Assembly: GCA_018401935.1 (NCBI GenBank)
Contig: JAGYJQ010000001.1
Location: forward strand, 62,001-126,000
Direction of reading: 5' to 3'
DNA from: Balneolaceae bacterium
GTDB taxonomy: Bacteria; Bacteroidota; Rhodothermia; Balneolales; Balneolaceae
Length of the DNA: 64,000 nt
How positions within the stretch are numbered: position 1 is the stretch's first letter; every line of letters starts with the position of its first letter. Below are positions 28,273 to 36,918 of this stretch, piece after piece. Under the pieces are notes generated by a model. That model saw only the letters and a list, made by a program, of their open reading frames with translations. It had not been told where the DNA came from and did no database searches. Both the position numbers and the translations under genes were made by a program.

Positions 28273-28363
28273 GTTCGTCGTGTACACTAGGGAAGAAGGG
28301 AATGTACCGCTCTGCTCCTTTTGGATTTTTATCTGTGCTAATCATCATTTTAGACCGACGAAC
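28273..28363. repeat. Distant inverted repeat flanking the ptsN-like leader
   Basis: GTTCGTCG at 28273-28280 is matched by CGACGAAC at 28356-28363, eight perfect bases separated by 75. The right arm ends two bases before the TTG start of the PTS IIA gene, so pairing in the transcript would cover the initiation region. GTGTACAC (28280-28287), an 8-bp palindrome, adjoins the left arm. Chance is possible. Confidence 0.3.
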
Positions 28364-28365
28364 CA

Positions 28366-28833
28366 TTGACTATTCATCCGCTACTTAGTCCGGAACATAT
28401 TCTGCTAGATCTTCAGGTTCATGATAAATTTGAGGCCATTCATGCATTGGTAGACACGTTTGTGGGTACAATAAATCCTGAATTACTGGTAGAAATAAGG
28501 GAGGCTATTATCTCTCGGGAAAAAATCATGTCAACCGGGGTTGGTCAAGGTTTGGCTATACCTCATGGTAAAACAGATGCGGTTAATAAAAACTATGCGG
28601 CTTTTGCACGTTTGAAAGAACCAATAGAATTTAACTCCATTGATGCAATGCCGGTTCAGCTTATTTTTTTGATAGTAGGCCCTTATGCAGATCACCGAAG
28701 TCACATTCGATTGTTAAGCAAAGTTTCAACTCTTATGAATTATGACGATTTTCGTTCTGATTTATTGGTCATAAAAAATGAAATAGAACTCATTGAGCAC
28801 TTCAAAGAGAAAGAGGTGCGTCAATTTGGATAA
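28366..28833 (+). CDS. PTS IIA (fructose/nitrogen-type) domain protein
   Basis: A 155-residue single EIIA-2 domain protein. The phospho-accepting His is H67 in GLAIPHGKTD, preceded by the usual REKIMSTGVGQG. Such stand-alone proteins resemble PtsN and often act in regulation rather than sugar import. No PTS IIB/IIC gene is nearby. The only start after an in-frame TAG (28351-28353) is the TTG at 28366, and the family N-terminus (LLSPEHILLDL) begins just after it. The gene lies 24 bases before the PBP4-type gene. Confidence 0.87.
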   Translation: MTIHPLLSPEHILLDLQVHDKFEAIHALVDTFVGTINPELLVEIREAIISREKIMSTGVGQGLAIPHGKTDAVNKNYAAFARLKEPIEFNSIDAMPVQLIFLIVGPYADHRSHIRLLSKVSTLMNYDDFRSDLLVIKNEIELIEHFKEKEVRQFG

Positions 28834-28857
28834 TCTAGAAAATAAAGTGTAAAGTTA

Positions 28858-30465
28858 ATGGGGCATATAAATAAAAGCTGGCAGATGAATAATTGGAACG
28901 CTCAACAATCGGCATGGCTGTGGATTCTTGTTTCCGCAATCTACCTAGTACCTGCGCAACTTCAAGCTCAGAGTGTGGAAGACATTATTATGCAGCACGA
29001 ATCCAAGGGGGTGCATTGGTCTATTTCAGTGGTGGATGAACAAGGCGAGTCCCTGGAATCTTGGAATGACCAAAAATGGATGGTTCCAGCTTCTAACATG
29101 AAGCTTATAACAGCGGCTGCAGTTTTAGAACAATTAGGAAGTGAATTTCGCTACCAAACACCCATCTACGGTAGAGGATATTTGGAGGATTCTGTGTGGG
29201 TAGGAGATTTAATGATAGTAGGTAAAGGGGATCCGAGTATCTCCGGGTTTTTGTACGAGGAAAACAGATATCATGTGTTTGAAGAACTTCTTCAAGTGCT
29301 GAAAAAGGCAGGCATTACTGGATGGACCGGTCAATGGATTGGCCGCTTGGGCTATTTTGACGCAGAAGTGTACCCAAAAGGATGGGATTGGGACGACTTG
29401 AATTTCTACTACGGAGTAGAAATTAGTGAGCTCAGTTTTAATAACAACGCGGTAGATCTAGAAGTAGTGGCCGAGGGTGAGATAGGAGCCAAACCAGAGA
29501 TAAGTTGGTTTCCAAATCAAACTGATTATGTACGGTTTATTAATGAACAGCGCATAGCACCGGCCCATACCAAATACGATGAATATTACCGAAGATCGTG
29601 GCAAACCAATGAACTCTATTTAGCTAGTAGTTTGCCGGTGGGGTACAAGGAGACAGAAGCTCTTGCCATTTATGACGCCCCTGCATTCTTTATGGACTCA
29701 TTTGTGGATTATCTATGGGCAAATGGCCTAGAAGATACCCAAAAAGATAGCTCTCCCTATCGAATTGAACGTTGGTGGCCTGATACACTTAAACCCGACA
29801 CCAACAATTCATTAATCGGGCTTGCCAGCGAACAAGTAGGCTCGGCTCTATGGACCGGCTACCCGCCCAATTGGCATGCTACTGAATCGGCTTCAGATGC
29901 TTTGGTAGGATGGGAGTACCTAGGAGCGGTGGAATCCCCCGAACTTGGTAGTTTGGTTAGTTGGCTAAACAAGGAAAGCGATAATTTTTATGCTGAGATG
30001 CTCCTGAAAACTCTTTCCGCTGAAACACAGCAAGGCCCGGGGAGTACGAGTGACGGGATCCAAAAAGCGCGTGAAATTTTAGGCGCTATGGGATTAGATA
30101 CGACCTATGTTGTTATGCGGGATGGGTCGGGTTTGGCAGGTGGAAATTTTCTGACGACCTCGATTTTAACCGATTTGCTATTCAGTATGCATCACAGTTC
30201 AAATTCAGAGATATTTCGTGCTTCACTACCTGTGATGGGAGAGGATGGCACCCTGCATTACCGGATGAAATCCAGTCCACTTAGGGGTCAGGTGCAGGCC
30301 AAAACAGGATTTGTGGGAGGAGCCCGAAGCCTAAGTGGATACCTAACTACGGAGCTAGGGAATACCCTTATTTTCAGTATGTCAGCCAATAATTTTGTGT
30401 CAAAAGTATCCGCCATAGATGCAGTACATGAGAAGATATTGACGTACCTTTATTATAGCTATTAG
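28858..30465 (+). CDS. dacB: D-alanyl-D-alanine carboxypeptidase/endopeptidase (PBP4, S13)
   Basis: 535 residues. A signal peptide (about 18-38, ending L-Q-A-Q) leads to a serine penicillin-binding protein of class C. The three catalytic motifs are S79-N-M-K82 in VPASNMKLI, S374-D-N376 in KESDNFYAEM, and K482-T-G484 in AKTGFVGGARS. A long insertion between SxxK and SxN (about 110-340) is typical of PBP4/DacB. The protein trims pentapeptide or cross-links in the periplasm. An internal ATG at 28885 is an alternative start with a shorter n-region. Confidence 0.93.
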   Translation: MGHINKSWQMNNWNAQQSAWLWILVSAIYLVPAQLQAQSVEDIIMQHESKGVHWSISVVDEQGESLESWNDQKWMVPASNMKLITAAAVLEQLGSEFRYQTPIYGRGYLEDSVWVGDLMIVGKGDPSISGFLYEENRYHVFEELLQVLKKAGITGWTGQWIGRLGYFDAEVYPKGWDWDDLNFYYGVEISELSFNNNAVDLEVVAEGEIGAKPEISWFPNQTDYVRFINEQRIAPAHTKYDEYYRRSWQTNELYLASSLPVGYKETEALAIYDAPAFFMDSFVDYLWANGLEDTQKDSSPYRIERWWPDTLKPDTNNSLIGLASEQVGSALWTGYPPNWHATESASDALVGWEYLGAVESPELGSLVSWLNKESDNFYAEMLLKTLSAETQQGPGSTSDGIQKAREILGAMGLDTTYVVMRDGSGLAGGNFLTTSILTDLLFSMHHSSNSEIFRASLPVMGEDGTLHYRMKSSPLRGQVQAKTGFVGGARSLSGYLTTELGNTLIFSMSANNFVSKVSAIDAVHEKILTYLYYSY

Positions 30466-30552
30466 TCTTCTGGTTGATGTGTACCCAGCTAGGACAACAG
30501 TGTTTATTGATTTTTTTGATCTACATGTAAGTTGAAAACTTAAGAATGAACA

Positions 30553-31443
30553 ATGAGTGCAGAAATTATAGATGGTAAAATGGTGGCAGAACTTCTTCGC
30601 AACAGAGTGAAGGAGGATGTGCAGCAGTGGTGTAAAAAGGGTAATCGCGCTCCATTTTTACAAGTAATTTTGGTGGGAGATGATCCCGCATCCATTGTCT
30701 ATACCGGTACTAAGACTAAAGCCTGTCAGCAGGTGGGTATAGAAACCGACACCATGGTTCTGCAGGACACGATATCAGAAAAAGAACTTACAGAAATTAT
30801 TCATTCTTGTAATACCAACGATGACATTGACGGTATATTAGTCCAAATGCCCTTACCAAGTCATTTATCGCAACATAGTGTGATAGAAGCTATTGATCAC
30901 CGAAAAGATGTAGACGGATTTCACCCTATGAATGTGGGACGCCTGTCATTGGATCAACCATGCTTTAAAAGCTGTACTCCAGCAGGGGTGATGGAATTAC
31001 TGAAGTACTATAGCATTCCCGTTAAATCTCAACATGCAGTAGTTGTTGGAGCGAGTACGATAGTTGGTAGCCCTATGGCGGTCATGTTGTCTAGAGAGAA
31101 TTCATCCGGTAAAGCTACCACTACAATTTGTCATAAATACACCCGAGATTTGACGGCCCACACCATTGGTGCCGATATATTGATTGTGGCCGCTGGGCAG
31201 CCAAACTTGATAAAGGCTGAAATGGTTAAACAAGGCGTTGTTATCATCGATGTGGGTATAAATCGAATAGCGGATGAAACCCACGAAAAAGGATACCAAC
31301 TAGTAGGTGATGTAGATTTTGAATCGGTTCGAAAAAAAGCAAGTTGGATTACTCCTGTTCCTGGTGGAGTGGGCCCAATGACGGTGGCTATGCTTATGAA
31401 GAACACCTTGTTAGCAGCAAAAAAATCTTTGTATCCAAAATAA
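30553..31443 (+). CDS. folD: Bifunctional methylenetetrahydrofolate dehydrogenase/cyclohydrolase
   Basis: A 296-residue FolD enzyme interconverting 5,10-methylene- and 10-formyl-tetrahydrofolate. The Y50-x3-K54 catalytic pair is in SIVYTGTKTKACQQVGI. The motifs DGILVQMPLPSH (86-97), CTPAGVMELL, VVGASTIVGSPMA (nucleotide-binding turn) and the C-terminal TPVPGGVGPMTVAML are all present. Length is standard. A perfect hairpin (31452-31475) follows directly after the stop. Confidence 0.96.
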   Translation: MSAEIIDGKMVAELLRNRVKEDVQQWCKKGNRAPFLQVILVGDDPASIVYTGTKTKACQQVGIETDTMVLQDTISEKELTEIIHSCNTNDDIDGILVQMPLPSHLSQHSVIEAIDHRKDVDGFHPMNVGRLSLDQPCFKSCTPAGVMELLKYYSIPVKSQHAVVVGASTIVGSPMAVMLSRENSSGKATTTICHKYTRDLTAHTIGADILIVAAGQPNLIKAEMVKQGVVIIDVGINRIADETHEKGYQLVGDVDFESVRKKASWITPVPGGVGPMTVAMLMKNTLLAAKKSLYPK

Positions 31444-31451
31444 ATCATTTT

Positions 31452-31475
31452 AGGGTGACATAATGGTGTCACCCT
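31452..31475. promoter_or_regulatory. Perfect 9-bp hairpin/palindrome after folD
   Basis: AGGGTGACA (31452-31460) is the exact reverse complement of TGTCACCCT (31467-31475), around six bases. It starts eight bases after the folD stop and ends 44 bases before the preferred start of the next gene. No T-tract follows, so it could be an attenuator, a transcript-stabilising hairpin or an operator for a dimeric regulator. Confidence 0.55.
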
Positions 31476-31519
31476 GGCTTCGTAAGTTTCTCCTGAATCA
31501 AAAAAAAATAGGAGATACC

Positions 31520-31912
31520 ATGCTTACTTCATCTAATACGTCACACACATTTACCCCATCATCAACGACGCTTAATCCGTTGAGAATCCCTTCAAACAGG
31601 GTTATCAAAAAAACAAAAAACCCTTTTATTCGCCCGCTATTGGCACGAATAAGCAACGAAAGTGAGCGAGAATACCAAGAGCTGCAACACGTTTTTTCTT
31701 TATTAGGATGGCACGAACTGCCCGATGTTTTAAAAGTAGAAATTTATGACGATGTGCGGGCAATGGTCGAAGAGTTACAAGGCAGCTACTCAAGCTGTGA
31801 TCCTTACGTTCGAAACAGAAGGAATAGAGTTCATTATTGGGTGCAGTCTTTTTTAGATGGGAACACCAGTCTTAATACCGCCATTGAAGCTCTAAAAATT
31901 CAATCGTTGTAA
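31520..31912 (+). CDS. Uncharacterised small basic protein
   Basis: 130 residues that I do not recognise. The first 45 are Ser/Thr/Asn-rich and then basic (RVIKKTKNPFIRP). The rest is predicted helical, with ESEREYQELQHVFSLLGWHELPD and DVRAMVEELQGSYSSCDPYVRNRRNRVHYW. There is no signal peptide. The ATG at 31520 is preferred because it follows AGGAGATACC, one of the better Shine-Dalgarno sequences in this window. An earlier ATG at 31463 lies in the loop of the hairpin after folD. It precedes guaB by 113 bases. Confidence 0.6.
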   Translation: MLTSSNTSHTFTPSSTTLNPLRIPSNRVIKKTKNPFIRPLLARISNESEREYQELQHVFSLLGWHELPDVLKVEIYDDVRAMVEELQGSYSSCDPYVRNRRNRVHYWVQSFLDGNTSLNTAIEALKIQSL

Positions 31913-31984
31913 TATTGGTTATATACTAAAGCCCTAAGCTAAAGGATAGGTTTTTCTGATTTTCGCATTCAATTACAGAAGAGA

Positions 31985-31998
31985 AGTTTGTATCTTTA
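31985..31998 (+). promoter_or_regulatory. Extended promoter-like motif upstream of guaB
   Basis: AGTTTGTATCTTTA contains the -7-like box TATCTTTA (31991-31998), 27 bases before the guaB ATG. It closely resembles motifs at 42042-42055 and 50179-50192. No clear -33 TTG is seen. Confidence 0.45.
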
Positions 31999-32025
31999 CT
32001 AAATTGAATTAAATCTATAAGCCTA

Positions 32026-33522
32026 ATGTCGAAATCTCCATCCAACCAATCCAACCAGAGTAGCTTTGATCGAATTACCAGACAAGGACTCACCTATGAC
32101 GATGTGCTATTGGTGCCTCACTTTTCTCAAGTTCTTCCGAGAGATGTAGATATTAGTGTGCAACTAACTCCTACTCTCACCCTGAATACGCCTATTTTGA
32201 GTGCGGCAATGGATACCGTTTCAGAATACAGAATGGCGATTGCATTAGCCAGAGAGGGTGGAATAGCCATGCTTCATAAGAACATGAGCATAGAGAATCA
32301 GGCGGAACAAGTTCGACTGGTTAAAAGAAGCGAAAGCGGGATGATTGTGGATCCAGTAACCTTAACTGCAACTGCATTGGTTCAGGATGCTCGAGATCTT
32401 ATGGCAATGCACCGAATAGGTGGTATTCCAATCATTGACGAACATGGCGCTCTTCAGGGTATTGTGACAAATCGAGATTTACGCTTCGAGTCGGATATGA
32501 CCAAGAAATTAGGGGATATTATGACCAAACAGCCCTTGATTACTGCGAAGGAGGGGACCAATTTAGTACAAGCTGAGGAAATACTTCAATCCCATAAGGT
32601 GGAAAAGCTACCCATTGTGGACTCAAAAGGAATCTTGGTAGGTTTAATCACTTTTAAAGACATTGAAAAGAAAATGAATTTCCCTAACGCCTGTAAGGAC
32701 GAATTAGGGCGTTTACGCGTTGGAGCTGCCGTCGGGGTTACAGCAGACACCATGGATAGGGTAAGCGCTTTAGTGGGCGCTGGCGTAGATATCATCACCG
32801 TCGATACAGCCCACGGTCATTCTGAGGGTGTCCTTAAAACCGTAGAAGCGATAAAGAAAAAATATGGCTCATTAAATGTCATTGGTGGCAATATAGCTAC
32901 TCGTGATGCGGCAAAAGCATTGGCAGATGTGGGTGCTGATGTAGTGAAAGTGGGGGTTGGGCCAGGGTCAATATGCACCACACGAATTGTGACTGGAGTA
33001 GGGGTGCCTCAGTTAAGTGCGGTGATGGAGGTAAGTGATTTCTGCTCAAAACATGGCATCGGGCTCGTGGCAGATGGTGGAATTAAGCAAACGGGTGATA
33101 TACCCAAGGCTATTGCGGGCGGCGCTGACGTGGTTATGATGGGGTCAATGTTTGCCGGAGTAGATGAAAGTCCAGGTGAAACCATTATTTTTGATTCAAG
33201 AAAGTATAAATCGTATCGTGGGATGGGTAGTATTGGAGCTATGCAAAAAGGATCCAAAGACCGCTACTTCCAGGACGTGGAAGATGATTTGAAAAAGTTA
33301 GTACCCGAAGGAATTGAGGGACGTGTACCTTATAAAGGATATTTAAGTGAGGTCGTTCATCAAATGTCTGGTGGATTACGTGCTGCTATGGGATATTGTG
33401 GAGCAAAAAATATCTCAGATCTAAAAAAAGCACATTTTGTGCAAATATCAGCGGCCTCTTATAAAGAAAGTCATCCACATACGGTACAAATAACAAAAGA
33501 AGCGCCTAACTATTCGGTATAA
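32026..33522 (+). CDS. guaB: IMP dehydrogenase
   Basis: A 498-residue enzyme oxidising IMP to XMP with NAD, the committed step to GMP. It begins with the barrel segment [18 protein letters not shown]. Two CBS domains (about 100-220) include VTNRDLRFE and [13 protein letters not shown]. The barrel then resumes with the catalytic loop [17 protein letters not shown], whose Cys attacks IMP, and the flap KGMGSIGAM-type segment seen here as [19 protein letters not shown]. Length is standard. The glycosyltransferase starts two bases after its stop. Confidence 0.97.
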   Translation: MSKSPSNQSNQSSFDRITRQGLTYDDVLLVPHFSQVLPRDVDISVQLTPTLTLNTPILSAAMDTVSEYRMAIALAREGGIAMLHKNMSIENQAEQVRLVKRSESGMIVDPVTLTATALVQDARDLMAMHRIGGIPIIDEHGALQGIVTNRDLRFESDMTKKLGDIMTKQPLITAKEGTNLVQAEEILQSHKVEKLPIVDSKGILVGLITFKDIEKKMNFPNACKDELGRLRVGAAVGVTADTMDRVSALVGAGVDIITVDTAHGHSEGVLKTVEAIKKKYGSLNVIGGNIATRDAAKALADVGADVVKVGVGPGSICTTRIVTGVGVPQLSAVMEVSDFCSKHGIGLVADGGIKQTGDIPKAIAGGADVVMMGSMFAGVDESPGETIIFDSRKYKSYRGMGSIGAMQKGSKDRYFQDVEDDLKKLVPEGIEGRVPYKGYLSEVVHQMSGGLRAAMGYCGAKNISDLKKAHFVQISAASYKESHPHTVQITKEAPNYSV

Positions 33523-33524
33523 AG

Positions 33525-34895
33525 GTGGGTGCTATTCAACAGATACCCCCCCCTGATAAGCCATTAAAAGAGCTGTTATTTATTGTTTACTTCTTCCCCC
33601 CAATGGGAGGGAGTGGTGTGCAAAGGCCACTGAAATATGTAAAGTATCTTAAACAATTTGGGTGGAAACCAATAATCTTGGTACCAGAGCCAGGTCTTTA
33701 TCATACTTTTGATCCCTCGCTTGAGCAAGAGCTTCAAGAACTCATTGACCTGGATAAGGTGCAAGTTTATCGGGTCAAGGGTGGGACGCCCTTGCATTGG
33801 AATAGTTCGAAAACCCAATGGCGTCCGGGTACTCGGTTAGAAAAATGGTTACGCAGATTCTCTCATTTTTTTTATATACCCGACAACAAAAGAGGATGGA
33901 TTAAACAGGGAATTCAAAAAGCTGAAGAAATTATTCAAAAACATTCTATTCAAGCCATTTATGCAACAGCGCCTCCATACAGTAATTTAATGTTAGCTTC
34001 TTGGCTTAAAGCTCGTTTTAGGATTCCAACTATTTTGGACTTTAGGGACGATTGGTTAGAGAGTCATCTCATTAGTTATCCAACACCCATTCATAAAATG
34101 CTAATGAAGCGAATGGAAACGCGTGTACTCGCTGCGGCAGACACGGTCATCGCCATAAATGAGCCTATTGCTAATGCCATACGGAGAAGACACTCTTCAT
34201 TGGCCCGTGTTGTGGTTCAAACGCATGGTTATGATTCCGATGATTTTGATGCTTCCTTGTTTCCTGATCGTTCTATAGACAAGCATCTAACCAACGAAAT
34301 GGGCTCTACCGAGAACGAACCAATCCGAATACTTTATTCGGGTACATTTTATTCCGATAGTGGGCCGGATATTTTTTTACAAGCTGTAAAAGAACTAATC
34401 AATGAAGTGCCTTCGCTGGCCAATATCATAGAATTGCATTTTCAAGGTAGTCCAATCGAACCATATTTAGCTTTAATTAACCAACTAGGCTTACAAGAGA
34501 TTATTTATGACCATGGGTATGTTCCCCATAGTCAGGCTATTCTCCGTATGCAACAAGCCTCCATTCTATGGCTAAATAATGGGCATAAAAAACGGAATCA
34601 TACTATCACACTAAGTAAAACCTACGAATATTTAGCTACCAGAAGGCCTATTATTGCATTGATTCCAGAAGGGGACACAAAAAAGATTTTAAAAGACTAT
34701 GCGCGCAGTTATATTACTCCACCGGACGACATTGAAAAGGTAACTAGAACTATTTTACATGCAATTAATGATGTTCAAGCTGGGAACTTAACGCCTTTGA
34801 ATGAAGATTGGTTGGAAACATTTACCCGAAAAACAATCACTCAGAGTCTTGCCAATGAATTAGACACACTACTTGAACAACATCCTGTGAATTAA
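33525..34895 (+). CDS. Glycosyltransferase family 4-like protein
   Basis: A 456-residue GT-B fold glycosyltransferase. The N-terminal domain opens LLFIVYFFPPMGGSGVQRPLKYVKYL, a glycine-rich acceptor-side loop. The C-terminal domain contains LYSGTFYSDSGPDIFLQAVKEL and the E-Y-L-A-T-R-R-P-I-I-A donor-binding helix (T-Y-E-Y-L-A). The start is GTG at 33525; the first ATG would remove the first strand. It is a distant relative of the gene at 45231. Sugar and acceptor are unknown. It adjoins the M23 peptidase gene, whose ATG follows its TAA without a gap. Confidence 0.85.
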   Translation: MGAIQQIPPPDKPLKELLFIVYFFPPMGGSGVQRPLKYVKYLKQFGWKPIILVPEPGLYHTFDPSLEQELQELIDLDKVQVYRVKGGTPLHWNSSKTQWRPGTRLEKWLRRFSHFFYIPDNKRGWIKQGIQKAEEIIQKHSIQAIYATAPPYSNLMLASWLKARFRIPTILDFRDDWLESHLISYPTPIHKMLMKRMETRVLAAADTVIAINEPIANAIRRRHSSLARVVVQTHGYDSDDFDASLFPDRSIDKHLTNEMGSTENEPIRILYSGTFYSDSGPDIFLQAVKELINEVPSLANIIELHFQGSPIEPYLALINQLGLQEIIYDHGYVPHSQAILRMQQASILWLNNGHKKRNHTITLSKTYEYLATRRPIIALIPEGDTKKILKDYARSYITPPDDIEKVTRTILHAINDVQAGNLTPLNEDWLETFTRKTITQSLANELDTLLEQHPVN

Positions 34896-35753
34896 ATGAA
34901 TACCGAATTATTAAAAACCTTAATTCGACTTAAAGACAAATGGTTGCGTCTGATTCTAATTGATGAGTCCGTTCCAGATGGTTCTCGTGAATATCAAATT
35001 TTACCGCGTCAGTTTTTTTTGGGAATAGTCGCCTTGTTGGCTTTTGTTTTGATGGTCTTTATGCTCACACTCATGTTTACCCCTCTTGGTGAATGGGTAT
35101 ACAGAAGCAAAGAATCAAAAATTAACAAACAAATAGAGCAAGTAGTGGGCAGATTGGACGCCCTTCAGGATTCTTTGGATATACGAGATGAACAACTCGG
35201 GCAAATGAGGAGTATTATCCGGCTTAATACCGATACAACTTTAAATTTAGATGAACGGTTGCAGAGTTTGCTTGTAGTACAAAATCAAGGGGTATTAGGA
35301 GGGGCTCCCCGAAATTCTCCACAAGAACTATTAAATTTAAGCACTCAAGGACTCATATCGTCTTCTCTATTAAAAAATGAACCGATATTTCCTACTGCCT
35401 ATCCAATCGAGGGCACTATTTCACGACTATTTAATCCTGATGAAGAGCATTTTGGATTAGATATAGCGGCTACCGATGGGGCACTTGTTCAAGCACTGGC
35501 TGAGGGTACCATTGTGAATATTAATTGGACGATAGCGAATGGTTATGTAATATCTATTCAACACACCAATGGTTTGTTAAGTGTATACAAACATTGCCGA
35601 ACTTCTTATAAGCGGGAAGGGGATGTGGTGGTCAAAGGGGATGTGATTGCCTCGGTGGGTAATGCTGGTGTGCAAAGCACCGCATCTCATCTCCATCTTG
35701 AAATATGGAAAGACGGGTTACCGCAGGATCCTGAAATCTACTTATTGAAATAA
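34896..35753 (+). CDS. M23 family metallopeptidase, membrane-anchored
   Basis: 285 residues. One transmembrane segment at about 27-55 is followed by a coiled-coil-like stretch (60-115) and a LytM/M23 domain (about 165-285). Zinc ligands are visible as H-F-G-L-D (H..D) near 188-192 and H-L-H-L-E near 268-272. Such enzymes cut peptidoglycan cross-bridges. It directly precedes a bactofilin gene (one-base gap), a pairing known from cell-shape modules where the bactofilin scaffolds an M23 hydrolase. A short cytosolic N-terminus would allow that contact. Confidence 0.92.
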   Translation: MNTELLKTLIRLKDKWLRLILIDESVPDGSREYQILPRQFFLGIVALLAFVLMVFMLTLMFTPLGEWVYRSKESKINKQIEQVVGRLDALQDSLDIRDEQLGQMRSIIRLNTDTTLNLDERLQSLLVVQNQGVLGGAPRNSPQELLNLSTQGLISSSLLKNEPIFPTAYPIEGTISRLFNPDEEHFGLDIAATDGALVQALAEGTIVNINWTIANGYVISIQHTNGLLSVYKHCRTSYKREGDVVVKGDVIASVGNAGVQSTASHLHLEIWKDGLPQDPEIYLLK

Positions 35754-35754
35754 A

Positions 35755-36180
35755 ATGATATCTAGAAAAAGAAAAACTACGAGTACAACTATGGCGAATG
35801 AAACCAATTATCCATCGGTCAATATTATTAGTGAAGGTTCAGAATTAGAAGGTCTGTTAAAATCAGACCATGATATACGAATTGGAGGAGTACTAACGGG
35901 TACTCTTGAAACACAATCTAAAGTTATTGTAACCGAGCAAGGATTTGTTTCGGGTGATATGGTGTGTCAAAATGCAGATATAGCTGGAAAAATAAGTGGA
36001 GATGTACTAGGGAAAAACAAGATTATTCTTCGTAAATCGGCTACTATTGAGGGTAATTTGACTACCAAAATTTTAGTAGTCGAAGAGGGTGCTAAAGTGA
36101 ATGGGCTTTGTAAAATGGGCGATACATCAATGGCGAATACTCAGGATGTTACCGAATCAGTGTTAAAAGACGTAGGATAG
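35755..36180 (+). CDS. Bactofilin (polymer-forming cytoskeletal protein)
   Basis: 141 residues with the bactofilin right-handed beta-helix (about 22-125). Repeating turns such as GGVLTGTLETQSKVIVTE, GFVSGDMVCQNADIAGKISG and ATIEGNLTTKILVVEEGAKV each have Gly at the strand turns. Short disordered tails flank the helix. Bactofilins self-assemble into filaments without nucleotide. Two starts are possible: 35755, one base after the peptidase stop, or 35791 (MANETNYPSVN), which would remove a basic RKRKTT segment that could bind membrane. It lies upstream of the ATP synthase genes. Confidence 0.92.
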   Translation: MISRKRKTTSTTMANETNYPSVNIISEGSELEGLLKSDHDIRIGGVLTGTLETQSKVIVTEQGFVSGDMVCQNADIAGKISGDVLGKNKIILRKSATIEGNLTTKILVVEEGAKVNGLCKMGDTSMANTQDVTESVLKDVG

Positions 36181-36205
36181 CACTACTCTACCATGGGGCT
36201 TTAGT

Positions 36206-36478
36206 ATGATTTCAAATTGGTTGCCTAAACCCTATCGTGCCTACCTTAGTTTGGGCTCCGAAATAGCAGTCTCACTAGCCTTACCTATCATCCTAGGTAG
36301 CCTTGCTGATGGATATTTTGGAATCGAACCATTGGGTACAATAAGTGGTGTACTCGTTGGGGTAATCTTATTTTTTTTCCGAATCGTGCGCCTGCTCAGA
36401 GACCCCGCATTAGATATACAGGCATATAAACCAGGGGATGAAAAAAAAAATGAGCAAGAGGATGAGCCACTTAAATAA
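36206..36478 (+). CDS. atpZ: AtpZ/AtpI family protein
   Basis: A 90-residue membrane protein with two hydrophobic helices (about 13-33 and 41-62) separated by the LGSLADGYFGIEPLGTISG loop, the usual AtpZ/AtpI hairpin, then a charged C-terminal tail. Members assist c-ring assembly or carry magnesium/calcium. It is the first gene of the ATP synthase cluster and precedes the atpI-like gene by two bases. Confidence 0.85.
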   Translation: MISNWLPKPYRAYLSLGSEIAVSLALPIILGSLADGYFGIEPLGTISGVLVGVILFFFRIVRLLRDPALDIQAYKPGDEKKNEQEDEPLK

Positions 36479-36480
36479 GC

Positions 36481-36918
36481 TTGGCCAGTAACAACAGACA
36501 GATTGATTATGTAGTTATGCTAAAAAAATATTTCATTGAAGCGCCAGTTTTTACTGTTTTCTTATTCGCTCAATTACCATTCTTAGGGGCTTTAATACTG
36601 ATCGGACATTGGATTAAGGCTGGACATACATCAGAAACACTTACCGCTTTTTTAATTGTACTAGTGTTTGTTGGAGGTGCAATGTGGGTTTGGGGCAGGT
36701 TTTGGGCGATTTCCTCTCAGAACTTTATCAAGATCTATTATGCTTCAACTCTTGCTCGATTTTTTATGGTGATACTATTACTCTTTATCACGTTATCGAG
36801 CATAAAATTTGATCAAATGTTCTTTACAGTTAATTTTATTATTTCCTATCTTTACCAATCTGTTATAGAGTTGTTACTTATCCATCATCGATTATTGAAA
36901 CATCCCTTAGAGGAATGA
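36481..36918 (+). CDS. Small membrane protein of the ATP synthase operon (AtpI-like)
   Basis: 145 residues with four hydrophobic segments (about 22-42, 53-72, 86-103 and 110-130) and no charged catalytic motif. Position between atpZ and atpB and overlap with atpB (ATGA) match the ATP synthase subunit I position of other genomes, though the sequence itself is not diagnostic. The frame opens with TTG two bases after atpZ; the first ATG is at 36517 (MLKKYFIEAP), so the N-terminus is uncertain. It may help assemble the c-ring. Confidence 0.65.
   Translation: MASNNRQIDYVVMLKKYFIEAPVFTVFLFAQLPFLGALILIGHWIKAGHTSETLTAFLIVLVFVGGAMWVWGRFWAISSQNFIKIYYASTLARFFMVILLLFITLSSIKFDQMFFTVNFIISYLYQSVIELLLIHHRLLKHPLEE

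Noticed and set aside
31463-31519. Earlier ATG start for the unknown gene between folD and guaB.
   Set aside because: It lies in the loop of the post-folD hairpin and has no ribosome-binding sequence; the ATG at 31520 follows AGGAG at good spacing.
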